From contig JXTC01000073.1 of the NCBI GenBank assembly GCA_002914845.1, positions 344,406-408,405 on the forward strand: 64,000 bases of DNA, in the 5' to 3' direction. This DNA comes from Trema orientale (Eukaryota > Streptophyta > Magnoliopsida > Rosales > Cannabaceae). Both the position numbers and the translations under genes were made by a program. Positions 10,811 through 24,000 of this stretch are shown piece after piece; the stretch's first letter is position 1; every line of letters starts with the position of its first letter. Below the pieces are notes generated by a model that searched no databases, was not told the DNA's origin, and was given only the letters and a program-made list of their open reading frames with translations.

Positions 10811-11062
10811 AAAAAATATATTTATCTTTATATTTATTTTGATGAGACAAATGTAGCACAATTTTTTGACATTCGATGAACTAAATTTAATATAAAGAAT
10901 CATTAATATTAAATTAAATATAATATTATATAAAACATTAAATTTATGTATTTATCTCTCTATATTTATTTTGATGAAACGAATATAGCACAACTATTTA
11001 TTCGATGAACTAAATTTATTATAAAATATTATTAGTATTAAATTAAATATAATATTATATAA
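10811..11062. repeat. Two tandem ~132-bp AT-rich units
   Basis: The word TATTTATTTTGATGA recurs at 10831 and 10963. 'ttcgatgaactaaattta' and 'attaaattaaatataat' follow in both units at the same spacing. The copies differ by scattered substitutions, so the duplication is not recent. Confidence 0.7.
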
Positions 11063-11204
11063 TACATGTATATATTACAACCAACTATAGCATGAAAAAA
11101 TAATAATACGACAAATCATATCATGAAAAGAGTTAAATTAGGAATTTTCTAAAAATTTTAAAAATAGAACGGTGATCAAAGAAGCTATCAGTATTTTTGG
11201 TTTA

Positions 11205-11237
<33 letters not shown>

Positions 11238-11806
11238 TAAATATGTCCTCTTTTTTTTTTTCCAAAAAAAATAAAAGGAACGAATATATCTACATTCGGC
11301 TAATTAGGTAAATCGTAGGCGTAGCGGTAGAAAATGGAAAGCACGTGAGGAATACGCTAAGCTAAAGTTTAATTAAATATAGATATTCACAGCTAAAATA
11401 CAACCCATTGTCCAATTCTACGTTATCCTTTTCCCCAAAAGTTAAAAAAATAGCTCTTTTTTTAATAAATAATAATAATAATAAAAATTCCCCGTTTTTC
11501 GGAGTAAGCGCCGGATCGTGTACGTACCAACACCTCTTCAGTAAAATTTTAGTTAATATGCTTTGTCCTCACTCTTCTTTCTTTCCCTCTTTCTTCACTG
11601 ATTACTATGGAAATGGAAGCATTCCACATTTCTGATTCCCATTCCCGAATCTGAAACTCTCTTCAGTTTTCAGAGAGAGAGAGAAAAAAAAAAAAAAAAA
11701 CTAAACTCAAACTCTATCTGCCACCTGGTTTCACGTCATTTTCTCGTTCATTTTCCCGAGAAAAAAATACTTTCTCGTCAGCCAAACAGACCAACCAAAC
11801 CAAACC

Positions 11807-14800
11807 ATGAAGCCCGTCGCCACCACCGCAACCGACATTCTCAAAACCCCGACTTTCGTCAAAGTCGCCGCCATTGTTCTCATCTCCTTCTCCGTATTCT
11901 TCCTCGCCAATCACTTCTTCTCCAACTCCTACTACCCTGTCGCCTTCACCTTCTTCTCCCCTTCCACCACCGCCGTCGCCGGCTCCGGCGGAGGCGAAAC
12001 GTTCTCTCCCTCGTTCAGCTCCCCCTCGCCGCTCGATTATCCGACACCTCCGGCGGCGTCCCCTCCGCCACCACCGCCACCGGTTAATCCACCTCCGCCG
12101 CCGTCTGGAGCCCGGAGGACGGGGATAGTCGACGAGAACGGGGCGATGTCGGAGGAGTTCGAGGTGGGAGAGTTCGATCCGAATTTGATAGAGGATCTGA
12201 GGAATGTCAGCGGCGGAGGAGGTGAGAGATTGGACGATGGGGTCAAGGAGAAGGTTAGGGTTGAGAAGTTCAAGGTCTGTGACCAGAGCATGATTGACTA
12301 CATACCCTGTTTGGATAACGTGGAGGAGATAAAGAAGCTGAATTCGACTCTAAGAGGGGAGAAATTCGAGAGGCATTGTCCAGGTCAAGCCAAAGCTTTG
12401 AATTGCGTGTTGCCTGTGCCCAAAGGCTACCAGATTCGGATTCCATGGCCGAAAAGCAGAGATGAGGTAAATTGAAGCCGAAGTGTCTGGATTTTTATTG
12501 ATATTGATCTGGGTTGATTTGATTTGATTTTATGGTGTTCTTCTTTTCTTATTTAAGGACACATTATTATTAGGTACCATTTGTTTCATGATATCCTCAT
12601 ATACTATTCCAAAGCTGTATGTGAATGTGTTTAATCAAGATTACGAATTGCAGGTATGGTACAGTAATGTTCCTCATAAACGTCTGGTTGATGATAAAGG
12701 TGGTCAGAATTGGATAGCGTTAAAGAAAGATAAATTCGTTTTTCCGGGAGGTGGAACACAGTTTATTCATGGGGCAGATAAATACCTGGACCAGATTTCA
12801 GAGGTTTGGCGCACTTCCATGATGATATGTAACACTAAGTTTATGTAGCTTAATGGGTTTATTTTTATTCACGATATTTATCGTTCTTATTGGCAGATGG
12901 TTCCTGAAATTGCATTTGGGAACAACACACGAGTTGCTTTAGACATTGGTTGTGGAGTAGCTAGTTTTGGTGCCTTTTTGATGCAACGTAATGTGACCAC
13001 TCTGTCAATAGCACCAAAAGATGTTCATGAGAACCAGATTCAGTTTGCACTGGAGCGTGGTGTGCCTGCTATGGTGGCAGCATTTGCTACGCGCAGGTTG
13101 TTGTATCCAAGCCAGGCTTTTGACTTGATTCATTGTTCAAGATGCAGAGTTAATTGGACTCGTGATGGTACTGTTTTATTCTATCTTCTTTTTCATGTTG
13201 AAAATATGTTCCTGGTTCTGGATGTTTTAGTAGTAAAATTCATAAGTTTGTCTTTAATTGAGGCCACTTGAAATTCTTTCTGGTGCTAGTTGTTATTAAT
13301 GCTTCTTCCTCCCAGAATATTTTTGTATCTAACACTTGTTAACTAAATCCATTCGACATTAAGAGTCTTTTATCTTTCCATTGCTTGTGATGTAGATGGA
13401 ATTTTGCTTCTCGAGGTCAACAGGTTGTTAAGGGCTGGAGGCTATTTTGTTTGGGCAGCACAACCTGTATATAAACATGAAGAAAACCTACAAGAACAAT
13501 GGAAAGGTAGCTCATCAAGCTAATTTATTAGTCTTTTGCTCTCTATATCATGTTTCTAGGTTATAAATTTATAATGCTGTAAATCCAGGAGTGTGGCCAT
13601 TTGCTTTTCATATCTATGCATCTGAACCATTGTAGTTTTCTTTGATTTGGTTTGATTCATTTATGGGTTTCCTTAATTTACAGAAATGGAAGACCTGACC
13701 ACCCGCATTTGTTGGAAACTTGTTAAGAAGGAAGGATATATTGCTATATGGCAGAAGCCTTTGAACAACAGCTGCTATTCTGATCGTGACACTGGAGTGC
13801 AGCCTCCATTGTGTGATCCTACTGATGATCCAGATAGTGTTTGGTAGACTGTGTTTCCTTCCACTTCATTTTACTAATTTTGTTATCCTGTCAATTTCAT
13901 ATTTTGACATTGCTTGCAATGTGCATGGTGCATGTCTGCATGACTAAGAAATCGAGAAGGCCAAGGAATTGGTGGAAGATGGCTAGCTAACATTTTGAAC
14001 CTTGAATTTATTTGACTAGCAACTTGGCTCTTGGTAGACTTTCATCCTGTAGATTGGTAATTTGGTAGAAGTTATTAAATTGAAAATCCAACTTCCAACT
14101 CCAAAAACTAATAATAAGTTGTTTACCATTACTATTTTCTAAAATGTCTTCATATCTGTGGTAGGTGTATCTGCGCAAAAATTTGAGAAATGAAAGATCT
14201 GTCTCACAGGTTTTAATTCCTATTCGCACTCCCCATATGCATTTTTTGGCAGGTATGTTGATTTGAAGCCATGCATCACTCGATTGCCTGGGAATGGCTA
14301 TGGAGCTAACCTTACTACGTGGCTTGACCGCCTTCAAAATCCGCCAGACAGGCTCCAGAGCATAATAATGGATGGCTACATATCCAGAAAGGAACTCTTC
14401 AAGGCAGAATCAAAGTACTGGATGGACATAATAGAAGGCTATCTTCGTGCTTACCACTGGAGAGATTTGAACTTTAGAAATGTGCTGGATATGAGAGCCG
14501 GATTTGGAGGGTATACACATAAAAATATATTTATGCTTTTACTGTCTTAACCATGTTATTTTTAGTTTCACATTTGTGCCTTTTCTAACTTATATGTTCA
14601 TCATAAAGCTGATTGAAATCACTTTGATCATGTTAGGTTTGCGGCAGCTCTCATCGAACTCCAATATGATAGCTGGGTTATGAACGTTGTCCCTGTTAGT
14701 GCATTCAATACATTGCCTGTTATCTATGATCGTGGACTTATTGGAGTTATGCATGACTGGTATGGGCATTAATGTACCTCATGAAAATATGTTTGAATCG

Positions 14801-15359
14801 TCATGACTGGGTACACCTCATGAATATTTGTTAGTCATGATTTGATAGTGTTGGAAGGCTATGATTTTATTTTATTTTATTTTTTGAAAATAGCATGATT
14901 GGTATTTCCTCGTTTGTTCTGTTCTTATTACAATAACCTTGGACTGTTTTTTTTGGCAGGTGTGAGCCATTTGACACATATCCAAGGACATATGACTTAA
15001 TACATGCGGCAGGTCTCTTCTCTCTTGAGAAAAAGAGGTATACTTTCCCTTTACCTCTTATTTGTGCCATTTATGGTCTTAAAGCAATACACAGGCGCTG
15101 GTGTTCAGCATATAAATCCCATTTTCTCTGAACTTAAAGACTGGATATTTGGTTGTACAGATGTAATATAACAAGCATCATGCTTGAGATGGATCGGATG
15201 CTGAGACCTGGTGGCCGGGCTTATATACGTGACTCAGTATCTGTAATAGACGAACTTCAAGAAATTGCTAGTGCCATTGGTTGGGTGCCTGCATTACATG
15301 ACACAGGTGAGGGTCCTTATGCAAGCTGGAAGATCTTAATGTGCGATAAGCGGTTGTGA
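11807..15359 (+). CDS. Probable S-adenosyl-methionine methyltransferase, QUASIMODO2 / PMT10-PMT11-PMT12 type
   Basis: Nine exons join in frame to 669 residues. They are 11807-12466, 12654-12803, 12897-13167, 13396-13506, 13684-13843, 14253-14510, 14637-14759, 14960-15037 and 15161-15359. All introns are GT-AG. The product is a type II Golgi membrane protein: short cytosolic tail, one membrane segment at about residues 15-34 ([20 protein letters not shown]), a Pro-rich stem at about 75-105, then the plant DUF248 methyltransferase region from about 155 to the end. The SAM-binding motif VALDIGCG lies at 283-290. DLIHCSRC and [14 protein letters not shown] are family signatures. The related QUA2/TSD2 protein is needed for homogalacturonan synthesis, so pectin methylation is the likely role; substrate is inferred. 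The N-terminus and Pro-rich stem look most like the Arabidopsis PMT10/11/12 clade. The 5' leader has a GA run and poly-A at 11671-11700. It is convergent with the BTB gene. Confidence 0.95.
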
Positions 15360-16163
15360 CAAGCTCCTGTGATCAATGGCATGTTCAATGTCTTAAGTTT
15401 CCGTCCTCCCCCAAAATCTTACCTAGAGAAATAGAGAATTTAAACTGACTAATTTTATCTCATTATGCATTTTTTCTTTTTGTATGTTAGCCATTAACAG
15501 GTAGTGTCCTTCCAAAAAACGAGAAGGAAAAAAAGAATACCACAGTAATAGATTGTTCGACCTGGCAGTTCGAAATTAATAACGTGATAAGCAAGTTCAT
15601 TCTCGTTACCGTTTTCCTTGAAATGTACATTTTGTGTTTAGAGTTTTGGTTCAGTATTTAATGTTTTGTCTCCCTTTAAACTTAAATGGAGTTGGTCAGA
15701 AATTTCAATCAAAACTTCTCCTGTTAAACTCGAGGAGAGAGGAATCAGATCCACGAGACAAGGCTTATAAGACGTGGCAATAATTGACTTGCTATAATAC
15801 GACTTCCAAAACAGTATTAAAAGCACAGGACAGATTGCTTAGCGTTGGTACTATATGATTGACAAATCAAGAACTTACTTCCCGAAGAAGTTAAAGGATG
15901 ATGCAAGAGAAAGAATCTCCATTGAAAGCGCTCAGAAAAAAAGAAATAAGACATAAAGAACATCAGAGGGGATCAGTTTATGCACCTATGTATTTTCCAA
16001 CTTATTTATTCACTTTTAGGGAAACCCAAAAAAACAGAACACCATCTACATTTGAAATCTTTTCAGGAAAAAAAATACTGGTCAAGAACCAATATCCATG
16101 AGCACAGAATGATTTTTTGCCCTTAAATCTGCATAAAACCACCATTTCTATCCTACTTGTCTC
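15360..16163. other. Intergenic space between two convergent genes
   Basis: This interval holds the 3' untranslated regions of the methyltransferase (+) and BTB (-) genes. No additional gene, RNA or clear transposon is seen. Confidence 0.6.
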
Positions 16164-18192
16164 TTACGTCTTCTGAGAAGAATCCTTAGACGCTGCTGTA
16201 TTGACCTGTTTGGAGAGAGAAGCTTCATAGATTTCCACTATAAGGCGCGGATCTTTCTCCTTAAGCTCCAAATACTCCTCCCTTTTGGTAAGCTTGTCCA
16301 TGTTGTCTGTAATCAGTGACATGGCTGCCTCGAGAACAAGCTTAGCATTGTGCTGGTGCGCGAAGGCATAGCTCCCAATTGAATTATCCCAGTTCAGAAT
16401 AGATACCAGAAACTTCTCACAATAGGTCTTGAGATGCATTACCTGATATTTTTCAGCCAGTACTAGGAGGGCATATGCCATTGGTTCATCAAGGCTTGCC
16501 TCAGCTGTGTATAAATAGTTGACAAAGGCACGTAGGGCCTCATATGATACATCGCTGATCTTTATGGTGCCACTCCGGCTTTCTTGCATTTCATTCTCGA
16601 GCATGGCTCTGAATACCGGGGAACGACTCGCCTGTTGCATGTTGAAATGCACAAAAGATGCCAAAAACCAGATAAAGAGAATGATATATCTTCCAGGAGT
16701 TCATCATTTCTAGAGTAAAAACCAGAGTAGAGCAGAAGAGTTGCTAAAATCATTGATCAATTATAATAACAAACCAGTGTACCAAACCACAAAATCACAA
16801 TTGATGAAAAAAAGATTGTCTTTACTTCTCGACACAGGATACTTAAGAAGGAAAATATCACCATAGATGACAAGTGATATGAGTGTTGTAAAACCATAAT
16901 GCATAAGTAAAAAGTTCGATGAATGGAATTTCATGCAAAATTCACCTTATTAGTTAGCAATCCAAGTAAAGGCAAATGGTGCTAAATACAGAAACAGTCC
17001 ATATATTCAGCACCTCAGGTTTTCAAACAATAACACTGAAGTCCGTATCCCATCTACATATTCACAGTACTAATACAAGTGCAAACAAAATGACAAAATC
17101 AAGGAAATTCTTAAATCAATCAAGCAATGGAACCAGATCATAGTAGCTAGCTTCCTAGTTTCGAGACCTGGCTCCGACATAGCCTACTCCGAACACGGGC
17201 ATACTAAGATTGGTGAAAGATTCAAGGTAAAGAAAACATAGAACAATGTCTACCTCCACAAAATCATAAAAGGCCAACAAATGAAAACTAAGTTCTCAGA
17301 CCTTAGCACTTTGAAAGTTTTTTCTTAATCAACAATAACACTTAAAACTCCAAGATAACCCACTTAGCACCATGCTGTGCCAACATCACAAAAATCCAAA
17401 CTCCATGTTGGAGGTTGAAGACTTAGAGCTTCAAAAAAAGTAGAAAAAGTAACATCGTTCAAATCCACAAACAAGATCACACCATAAGATAAACCAAAAA
17501 CGATCCTCGTGAACAATTTTATTAACTCCATACGTTTCAGCATAATCATACAATACCATCATCCATGTCTTTCCTCTATATTCCAACTAAGCTCAGCAAT
17601 CATAACATATTCCATTCTAATGGATCAGACAAAAACACAATCCGCTAAAGAGTTTGAAATGGAAAATCATAATAAAAAAATCACCCAGCTAACAATGATA
17701 AAACATTAATAAACAGCAACCATCCCCTCCCCTCCCCCCAGAAAAAAAACCCTTTAAAATTGGCATAAAGAGGAACCATAAAAGCAAAACAAGAAGATCA
17801 AAAGCAAAAATAGCGAAGTGGGTACCGACCAAAACGGCCTTATGTGCCGGAACGGGCGGGGAGGGGCCAGTACCGGAGCTGTCTTCAGACGCAACCAAAA
17901 CGACGTCGGAGAAGCAAGGAGGGTGGAACTTAGCGGCGTAGTAGGGGGAGTGGGGGGAATCGAAGGGGGCCCAGAACCTGAGAAAAGCGACCTTGGCCTT
18001 GAGGTCTTCGATCTCGCGCTTGAGGTCCTCCTCCGTCTCGTTCGCCTCGTCGTAGCACTCCTTGCACGTGCCGCCCTCACGTGCGTCGTAGTCCTCCTGG
18101 CACGATATGCACCTCATCGTCTCCGTATCTGAATCCTCCTGCGCCTCCGTCTCGTAATGCTCCCTCTCCGTCGTGCTATGGCGCCGTCGCAT
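16164..18192 (-). CDS. BTB/POZ domain protein, At4g08455-like
   Basis: Two exons give 276 residues: exon 1 at 17830-18192, exon 2 at 16164-16631, with one 1198-base GT-AG intron. The donor is the GT at 17829, which joins HKAVL to ASRSPVF and keeps the BTB fold continuous. Reading past it to the next GT would break frame. The N-terminal part has a CxxC...CxxC cluster (MRCISC...GTCKEC, about 26-45) and a charged helix that looks coiled-coil (EEDLKREIEDLKAKVAFL). The BTB domain runs from about 90 to 200 (FSDVVLVASED, HKAVLASRSPVF, YLYTAEASLDE, LVLAEKYQVMHLKTYCE). The C-terminal tail KREEYLELKEKDPRLIVEIYEA is typical of this subfamily. Such proteins can serve as CUL3 substrate adaptors; that role is inferred. 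The Met at residue 26 (MRC) is an alternative start, as I recall for the Arabidopsis relative. The upstream Met at 18192 is kept because its extension is acidic and plausible. Confidence 0.93.
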
Positions 18193-18316
18193 TTTACTCT
18201 CTCTCTTCCGAGTACTCTTTTACAGTTTTTTTTTTTTTCTTTATTCTCTCTTTCTTGGGGGAAGGAAGGGTCCTTTTATAGCTAATAGCGTTAAACAATT
18301 TTTTTTTAAATAAAAA

Positions 18317-18642
18317 GGAAAAACTGCCAAAAAAAAAAAATTTGAATTTAAGTGTCGTGCAATTTAAATCATGAAATTTAAATTCTGCAAAATAAAATTT
18401 TAAGATTAAAAATTTCTAAAAATTAATATTTTGAGTTAACTTTTTGAATAAGGAGAATAATAAGAATTAATATAGTTTAATAAAAGATATTATTATTTTT
18501 TTTTACTAAAATTAGTCAAAAAGTTAGTCCAGAATATTAATTTTTCAGAAATTCTTAATATGATATTATTTTGTGAAATTCAAACTTCAGGATTTAAATT
18601 ACACATCACTCAAATTTTATGGTATTTTTTTTTAGTTCACCC
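18317..18642. mobile_element. Palindromic MITE, 'ctgcaaaataa' family copy 1, 9-bp TSD
   Basis: Flanked by AAATAAAAA at 18308-18316 and 18643-18651. The arms are inverted repeats containing 'aattctgcaaaataaaatt', 'aaaaatttctaaaaatta' and 'tttaaatt' words. The same family is at 37663-38027 and 52420-52773, each with its own 9-bp duplication. It lies just upstream of the BTB gene start, so it could affect that promoter. Confidence 0.8.
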
Positions 18643-19487
18643 AAATAAAAAATTAAAAACAATAATAATAAATAATGCCATTTGTAAACTCTTTATTTAT
18701 TTATTTTTTCTATCGTTTAAAAGAAAAACACACGTTGATAGTATACCGGAACTTGCTGTCGTTTAGATTGTAAACGACTTGTCATTTGTCGTTTGAAGGT
18801 AGCCTGTCTTTTTATCGGAGAATAGGACATGTCGATATGAATGCAAGTCGTTCTAGTTAAATTAGTAGTTTGTTTTATCAAAATCTTTCTCGTTTTATCC
18901 TAGAATGAGTTTTATCCAAAAACGACACGTTTTGCTGTGTGATTGATAACATCATTTTAAGGGCATGTAGTCATAATGTTCTCAACTATAAACACGTAGT
19001 TTGTAGTTTATTTGATAGGTTAATCTTGTTTTTTTAGAGAATAACCCAAAAAAACAATTTTGAAAATTTTGTTATAAATAAGGGGCTAAAACAGAGACCC
19101 AAAAACATATTTCAGGATAGCAAATTCTGACAATTGAAAGTTTTTTTTTTTTTTTGGAGTGATATGAAAATTGAAACTATAGACTAAAATTAAAAAAAAA
19201 AAAAACAGTAATTCGAAAATCAGGTCTCAGTTATTTTTGAAGTGTAACGACCAAGGTTAGATTTTGGTATTCTTCAAACACTAGAAATAAGATAAACCAT
19301 TCAACCTTGTTCATTTTATTTTATTTGAGTTAAGATTGTTCATTTTATGTAAATTAGCCGTTGTTTGTATCCAAGATTGTAAACCACGTGTATACATATC
19401 AGTTCCCTCTCTCCCTCTCTCTCACTCTCTCTCTGTAGATCTGTTTTCTCTCCTTATTAGTATAGTCTCGTTTGTGATTAATTATGA

Positions 19488-20190
19488 CCGTTGCTTTTAG
19501 CTTTTAAAAGCGGTTAACGAAAAATTGAGAGTAGGGTATTTTTGGCAAATTCCTGCTTTTGGTCAGCAAATTCTATAAGTTGTTTCATAATCACCAATTT
19601 AAGCAGAATTTAAAAAGCAAGGTAAGTGTTGTTTTTCAAAATTGATTATACTTCTATAATAAAAATTGTTTAAAATGTCACTTTACTACACATAATTTAT
19701 AATTTACTAAATACTTAGATGCTGCTTTTTAACAACACAATAGTTTTGTAGATTAAATTTACCAAACGCCTAGTCCTTATTTTCCACAACTGTTTCTTGC
19801 TCATATTATAGCACAGCAATACTAAACTGGCCATATGGCTTTGTTTGAGATTACTTCTATATTTTGCTTTTGGCTTTTAAAAGCGATTAGAAAAAAATGA
19901 GAGGCAGAAGCGTTTGGTAAGATGCTGCTTTTAGTTGCTTTTGGCCAATATATTTTAAAAGTTGATGTGTAACTGCTATTTTAAGTAGAATTTAAGAAGC
20001 AGTGCGTTGCTCTTCAAAGCTAATTCTGCTGTCATCATACAAATTATCTAAAATATCATTTTATAGCATATATAATCTATAGTTTACTAGATATTAGACG
20101 CTGATTTTAAACAACTTTAGTATATTTACAGTAGTTTTGTAAATTAAATTATCAAACGCTTAGACTTTTTGTCTCGTACCTATTTTTGCT
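19488..20190 (+). repeat. Two direct copies of a ~330-bp dispersed repeat
   Basis: Copy 1 (about 19488-19770) and copy 2 (about 19864-20175) share in order 'gcttttggcttttaaaagc', 'ctgcttttag/ggtcagcaa', 'aagcagaatttaa(a/g)aagca', 'tttactagatactta' and 'accaaacgccta'-like words. The AAAAGC-rich ends and 'accaaacg' words suggest a MITE family. Each copy is diverged, and no clean TSD was read. Confidence 0.65.
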
Positions 20191-20511
20191 CACAATACAT
20201 CAATACATGTTATATAGCGGTATGTTATTGATAATTATGATTACATATAATAATAAATTGCCATATGACGTGGTGCTCGTAATATTCCTCTTGTTACAAG
20301 GAGAAGTGAAAAGTATTATCTCGTTAAAATAGAATTACCTCAAATTAATTAGAAAGTAAAAAAGAAAAAGAAAAAAACAAAACCAAACAAAACAAACCAC
20401 CAGGGGCAGAGGAGAAGGGCACGAAGTCTCAGACGCTCTGACTGTTATTTCAAAATTCAAAGGAAGGAAGTGACTCCGGTCTTTTATATCTCTCCAGGAT
20501 AAGACCTTAAA

Positions 20512-20537
20512 CAACCCAACCCAACCCAACCCAACCC
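20512..20537 (+). repeat. (CCAAC)n microsatellite in the PHD-gene leader
   Basis: About five tandem CCAAC units lie just before AAAG|GTTAGT (donor-like GT at 20561). They are probably in the 5' untranslated exon of the EHD3-like gene. Confidence 0.6.
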
Positions 20538-21053
20538 TCGCTCGCTCCGCTTCTCCAAAGGTTAGTTACTTTCTTCCTCTCTTCTCTCCACTTTTCCTAG
20601 ATCTTGTTTTTTTTTTTTCCCTCTTATTTTTCTGTTTGGCTGCTCAGAAAATGTGCGAGAAAATAAACTTAATACCGTTAAAATTATCTTCTTTATTTCA
20701 GCATTCCCTCTTTTCTTTCTCAATGGAGACTCAAATATCTATTTTTTTTATTGTTTTCTAGTTGAATTTTCCTCTTCATTCGTGAAAACCTAAGCGAAAA
20801 GAAAAGAATTTGGCTTTTGAAATTTCACCCCCTTTTTTATTTTTTATTTTTTTTTATTGGGGTTCTTTACTATGTTCGTGATTAGGAATTTCAAATTGGA
20901 TGGGTTTCGCTATAGTGGCTTAGGTATGGGCTTCAATTGTTGTGTTTTCTATTGTCCTGGTGTTGTTAAATGCATGAGAATTTCTGAAATTGATAGGTGT
21001 TTGCGGTGTGAAACCCTTATTTGTGTTGGTGGATTAGGGTTTTGTAGTTTGAG

Positions 21054-24000
21054 ATGGGTGTTGATGAAGGAACAAGCAATGGTGATGGTACAGAATGCTC
21101 TGATGGGCGTCAATGCTTGAAAAGCGATGCGGTTAATAATGGGGCTCGATTAGGGATTGGAACAACTGATGTTGCAGGATGGAGCTCAGGGCAAAGCGAG
21201 GGTTTTCGAACTTACAAGAGGAGGAAGCATGCGAACTCTTGTTCCGAGAGCAGCAAGTTACAGGATGATGGGAGAGCTTATGTAAAGCCTGCAAGTCAAC
21301 TGGGTCACCAGGTTTGCTTTTTCTTCGAGTTTCTTTCTATATACGTATATATATGTATATGTACTTAAGTATATGTGTGTATGAATATATGAACCTTCTT
21401 TGTTTGTTTTGAATTTGATTCCCATACTTCTGTTGAATGAATACTTACGATTAAAATATGAATGTAGATGTTTGTTATGGAATATCTTAAAATAATGTTT
21501 CAAATCAATTTCTTGATGTTTGTACGTCAAGGGGGATTCCTGTTTTCAGTCGCCCTCCTCTTCTTTTTTTAATTTAAAAAAAAAAAAATTTAACTGAGAG
21601 ATATTCTATTTCTTCCAGCCCTTAAAAGAGCCACGAGGCGTAGTCATAGAAAATAATTCTTGTGAGCAAATCCGCATCCGTTCTGATGGTTTAGGTGATT
21701 GTTCACAGAGGCCCTCGAAAATTGTTTTGGAACATATGTATCAGTCATTAAGCAACGACAAAGGTGGTATGCAAGGATGCATTCGAGATGCACTTGAATT
21801 CTGTCCAGATTTTGATGGTGTAGCTAGAGCTAAGGTTTGTGTTCATGGTTGTGACTTGTGACATTTAGAGCCAGTAATTTCCTTTTGAATCCTTTTTATG
21901 TTTTTGTTGTTTTCATTTATGGTTATTTTACAGGAGTATGATTATCACGATGAGAATAGACGGACGTGCACTTCATCACTACATCTCTTAAACGGATTTC
22001 AGAAAGAAGCTAGTGGGCATGTTGGTGTTGTATCTAATGGACATTTAGATAGCTTAAATCATCATTCAGTCACCGACATGTGCCGTCATGCTTGTTTCGA
22101 TGTTCTAATATCGGAAAAGTTTACCTCACTCTGCAAGCTATTGTTAGAAAATTTTCAAGGGGCTAAGATAGACAAATTGTTTGACTTTACGCTTATAAAC
22201 TCTAGGATGAAAGATGGAGTTTATGACAATACTCCTTTGCTTTTCCTTTCAGATATTCAACAGGCAAGTTGGGGTTAATGTTGTGTAGTTAATGATGTCC
22301 TTTCCATTGCTGAATATTCATTGATTGAATTTCAAAAATTTGCTCATGACATGATGTCTATGCTAAAAAATGTAATGTCTAGGTCAAGTGTTTCATGTAC
22401 TTGGAGAGGTGTTTTTCTTTGATGATTTTAAAGGATAATTTACTTTGTTAAAACATCTCCCCGACCTCTAAATTTTCTGTTATTTGTTTAACCAGTACTT
22501 TTCTCGCACATTGTGATAAATAGATTTACATCTACTCTGAAACTCAGTGCAGTGTGTTGAGGAAAGAACACTTGAAAGTTACAAGATTCTAAATTCTTGA
22601 CATGTGATTCTTTTGATATATTGTTTTCATGTTTTTGTTTTCTTTGTTCTCATGATGTCTTTGTGCATCTGTATGGTTATAGATTGCTACTGTTCTGTCT
22701 TCTGCTTTGCAAATGAACTCTGAAATCAAAGTTCCGGTCCATAGTTGCTGAAAATATATGTGCTTCTGTTAAAGTTGCTAGAAAAGTCAGTAGTATGATT
22801 TTATTTTCACATTTGTTGTTTTATGTTGCCTAAATTATTGCATGGTCATTTTAATGTAACTTGAGGATTATTATATTCATGTATACATTACCGTGTGGTA
22901 GTATTTTTTTCACGAAGCTCACACGTTGTTTTGGCTATTGTCCAGGTATGGGGAAAGCTTCAAGAAGTTGGTGCTGAGATGGTTTCTATTGCGAAAAACC
23001 TCTCCGACATTTCAAGATCTTGCTACAATAAGCAGGTAAGAACCTTGAGGATATTGCCATTTATGTTATTCAATTACATACCTTTTTTTCTTTTTTTTTT
23101 CCTTTTTCACTTTTGCATTCTTCTAGAAAACTATCTCCAACCTGTTTATGACTTTACGATTTGACTTGTTTGTCTCAAAAAGATATTTATTTTGTCTCAA
23201 AGTTGGGGATTTAGTTCACAGAACATTAGAAGATTGAAAAGAGAAGGTAAAGGAATTAGAAAAGTTACAGTGCAGAATGAAGTAAACTGGATTTCGATAA
23301 TAAGACAAGAATTGATGATGCTTTGGGAATTAAAAACTCAGGAAAACAGTTGAATAAGCAGTTGATACCATCCATCAGTCTATCATGGTTTATGCTGTCA
23401 CATTTTGATTTTGTTAAAGATGGACAACTGATCTGAAGCGTCATTTCTATTTTGCTCAAATAAGAAACTCGTGCAGCCTCTCAGATCCCACTCTTATATC
23501 AGGTTTTCATTACCATCAGCTAAACTAGAAATCCCCGAGTTTTCTTTTCTGTTTTTTTTTACTCTTTTGCTTCTTCTTCTTCTTTTTATTTTTTATTTTT
23601 TATTTTTTTATTTTTTATATATTTATATTTTTTTTTATTTTTAATAATAATAATTATTAAGAAACTATGAAGCTTTATTAAGGAGAAGAAACAATAGACT
23701 AGGCAAAGGACTAGGGTTCCTCCTCCTAGCTACAAGAAATAGACAAAAACTTAAGCCACATTGTTCCAGTTACAATAAATAGTAAAATACGGACAGTTCC
23801 TAAACTCTTTGGTAGAAGAAACCCAAAGAGACCCCAGACATGAACTCTCTCCCACAGAAAACAATATTTGGATCTTATATTAAAAAACACGAGAATTTCT
23901 CTCTAAACCATAGCACCCAGAAAATGGCCAAAACTGCAGACTTCCAAGCACCCTGTCTCTTCCGCAGAATTCCACAGCACCCTGCCTTTTTTACTGTTTT

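Noticed and set aside
12037..12291. Minus-strand and +1 frames rich in Pro, Gly and Ser
   Set aside because: Shadows of the Pro-rich stem of the methyltransferase exon 1.
16164..17829. BTB donor at the second GT (17825) in exon 1
   Set aside because: It gives a phase that breaks the BTB domain. The GT at 17829 gives HKAVL-ASRSPVF.
17754..18281. Several overlapping frames around the BTB first exon
   Set aside because: Shadows created by the GC-rich exon. Only the frame leading into the BTB domain is conserved.
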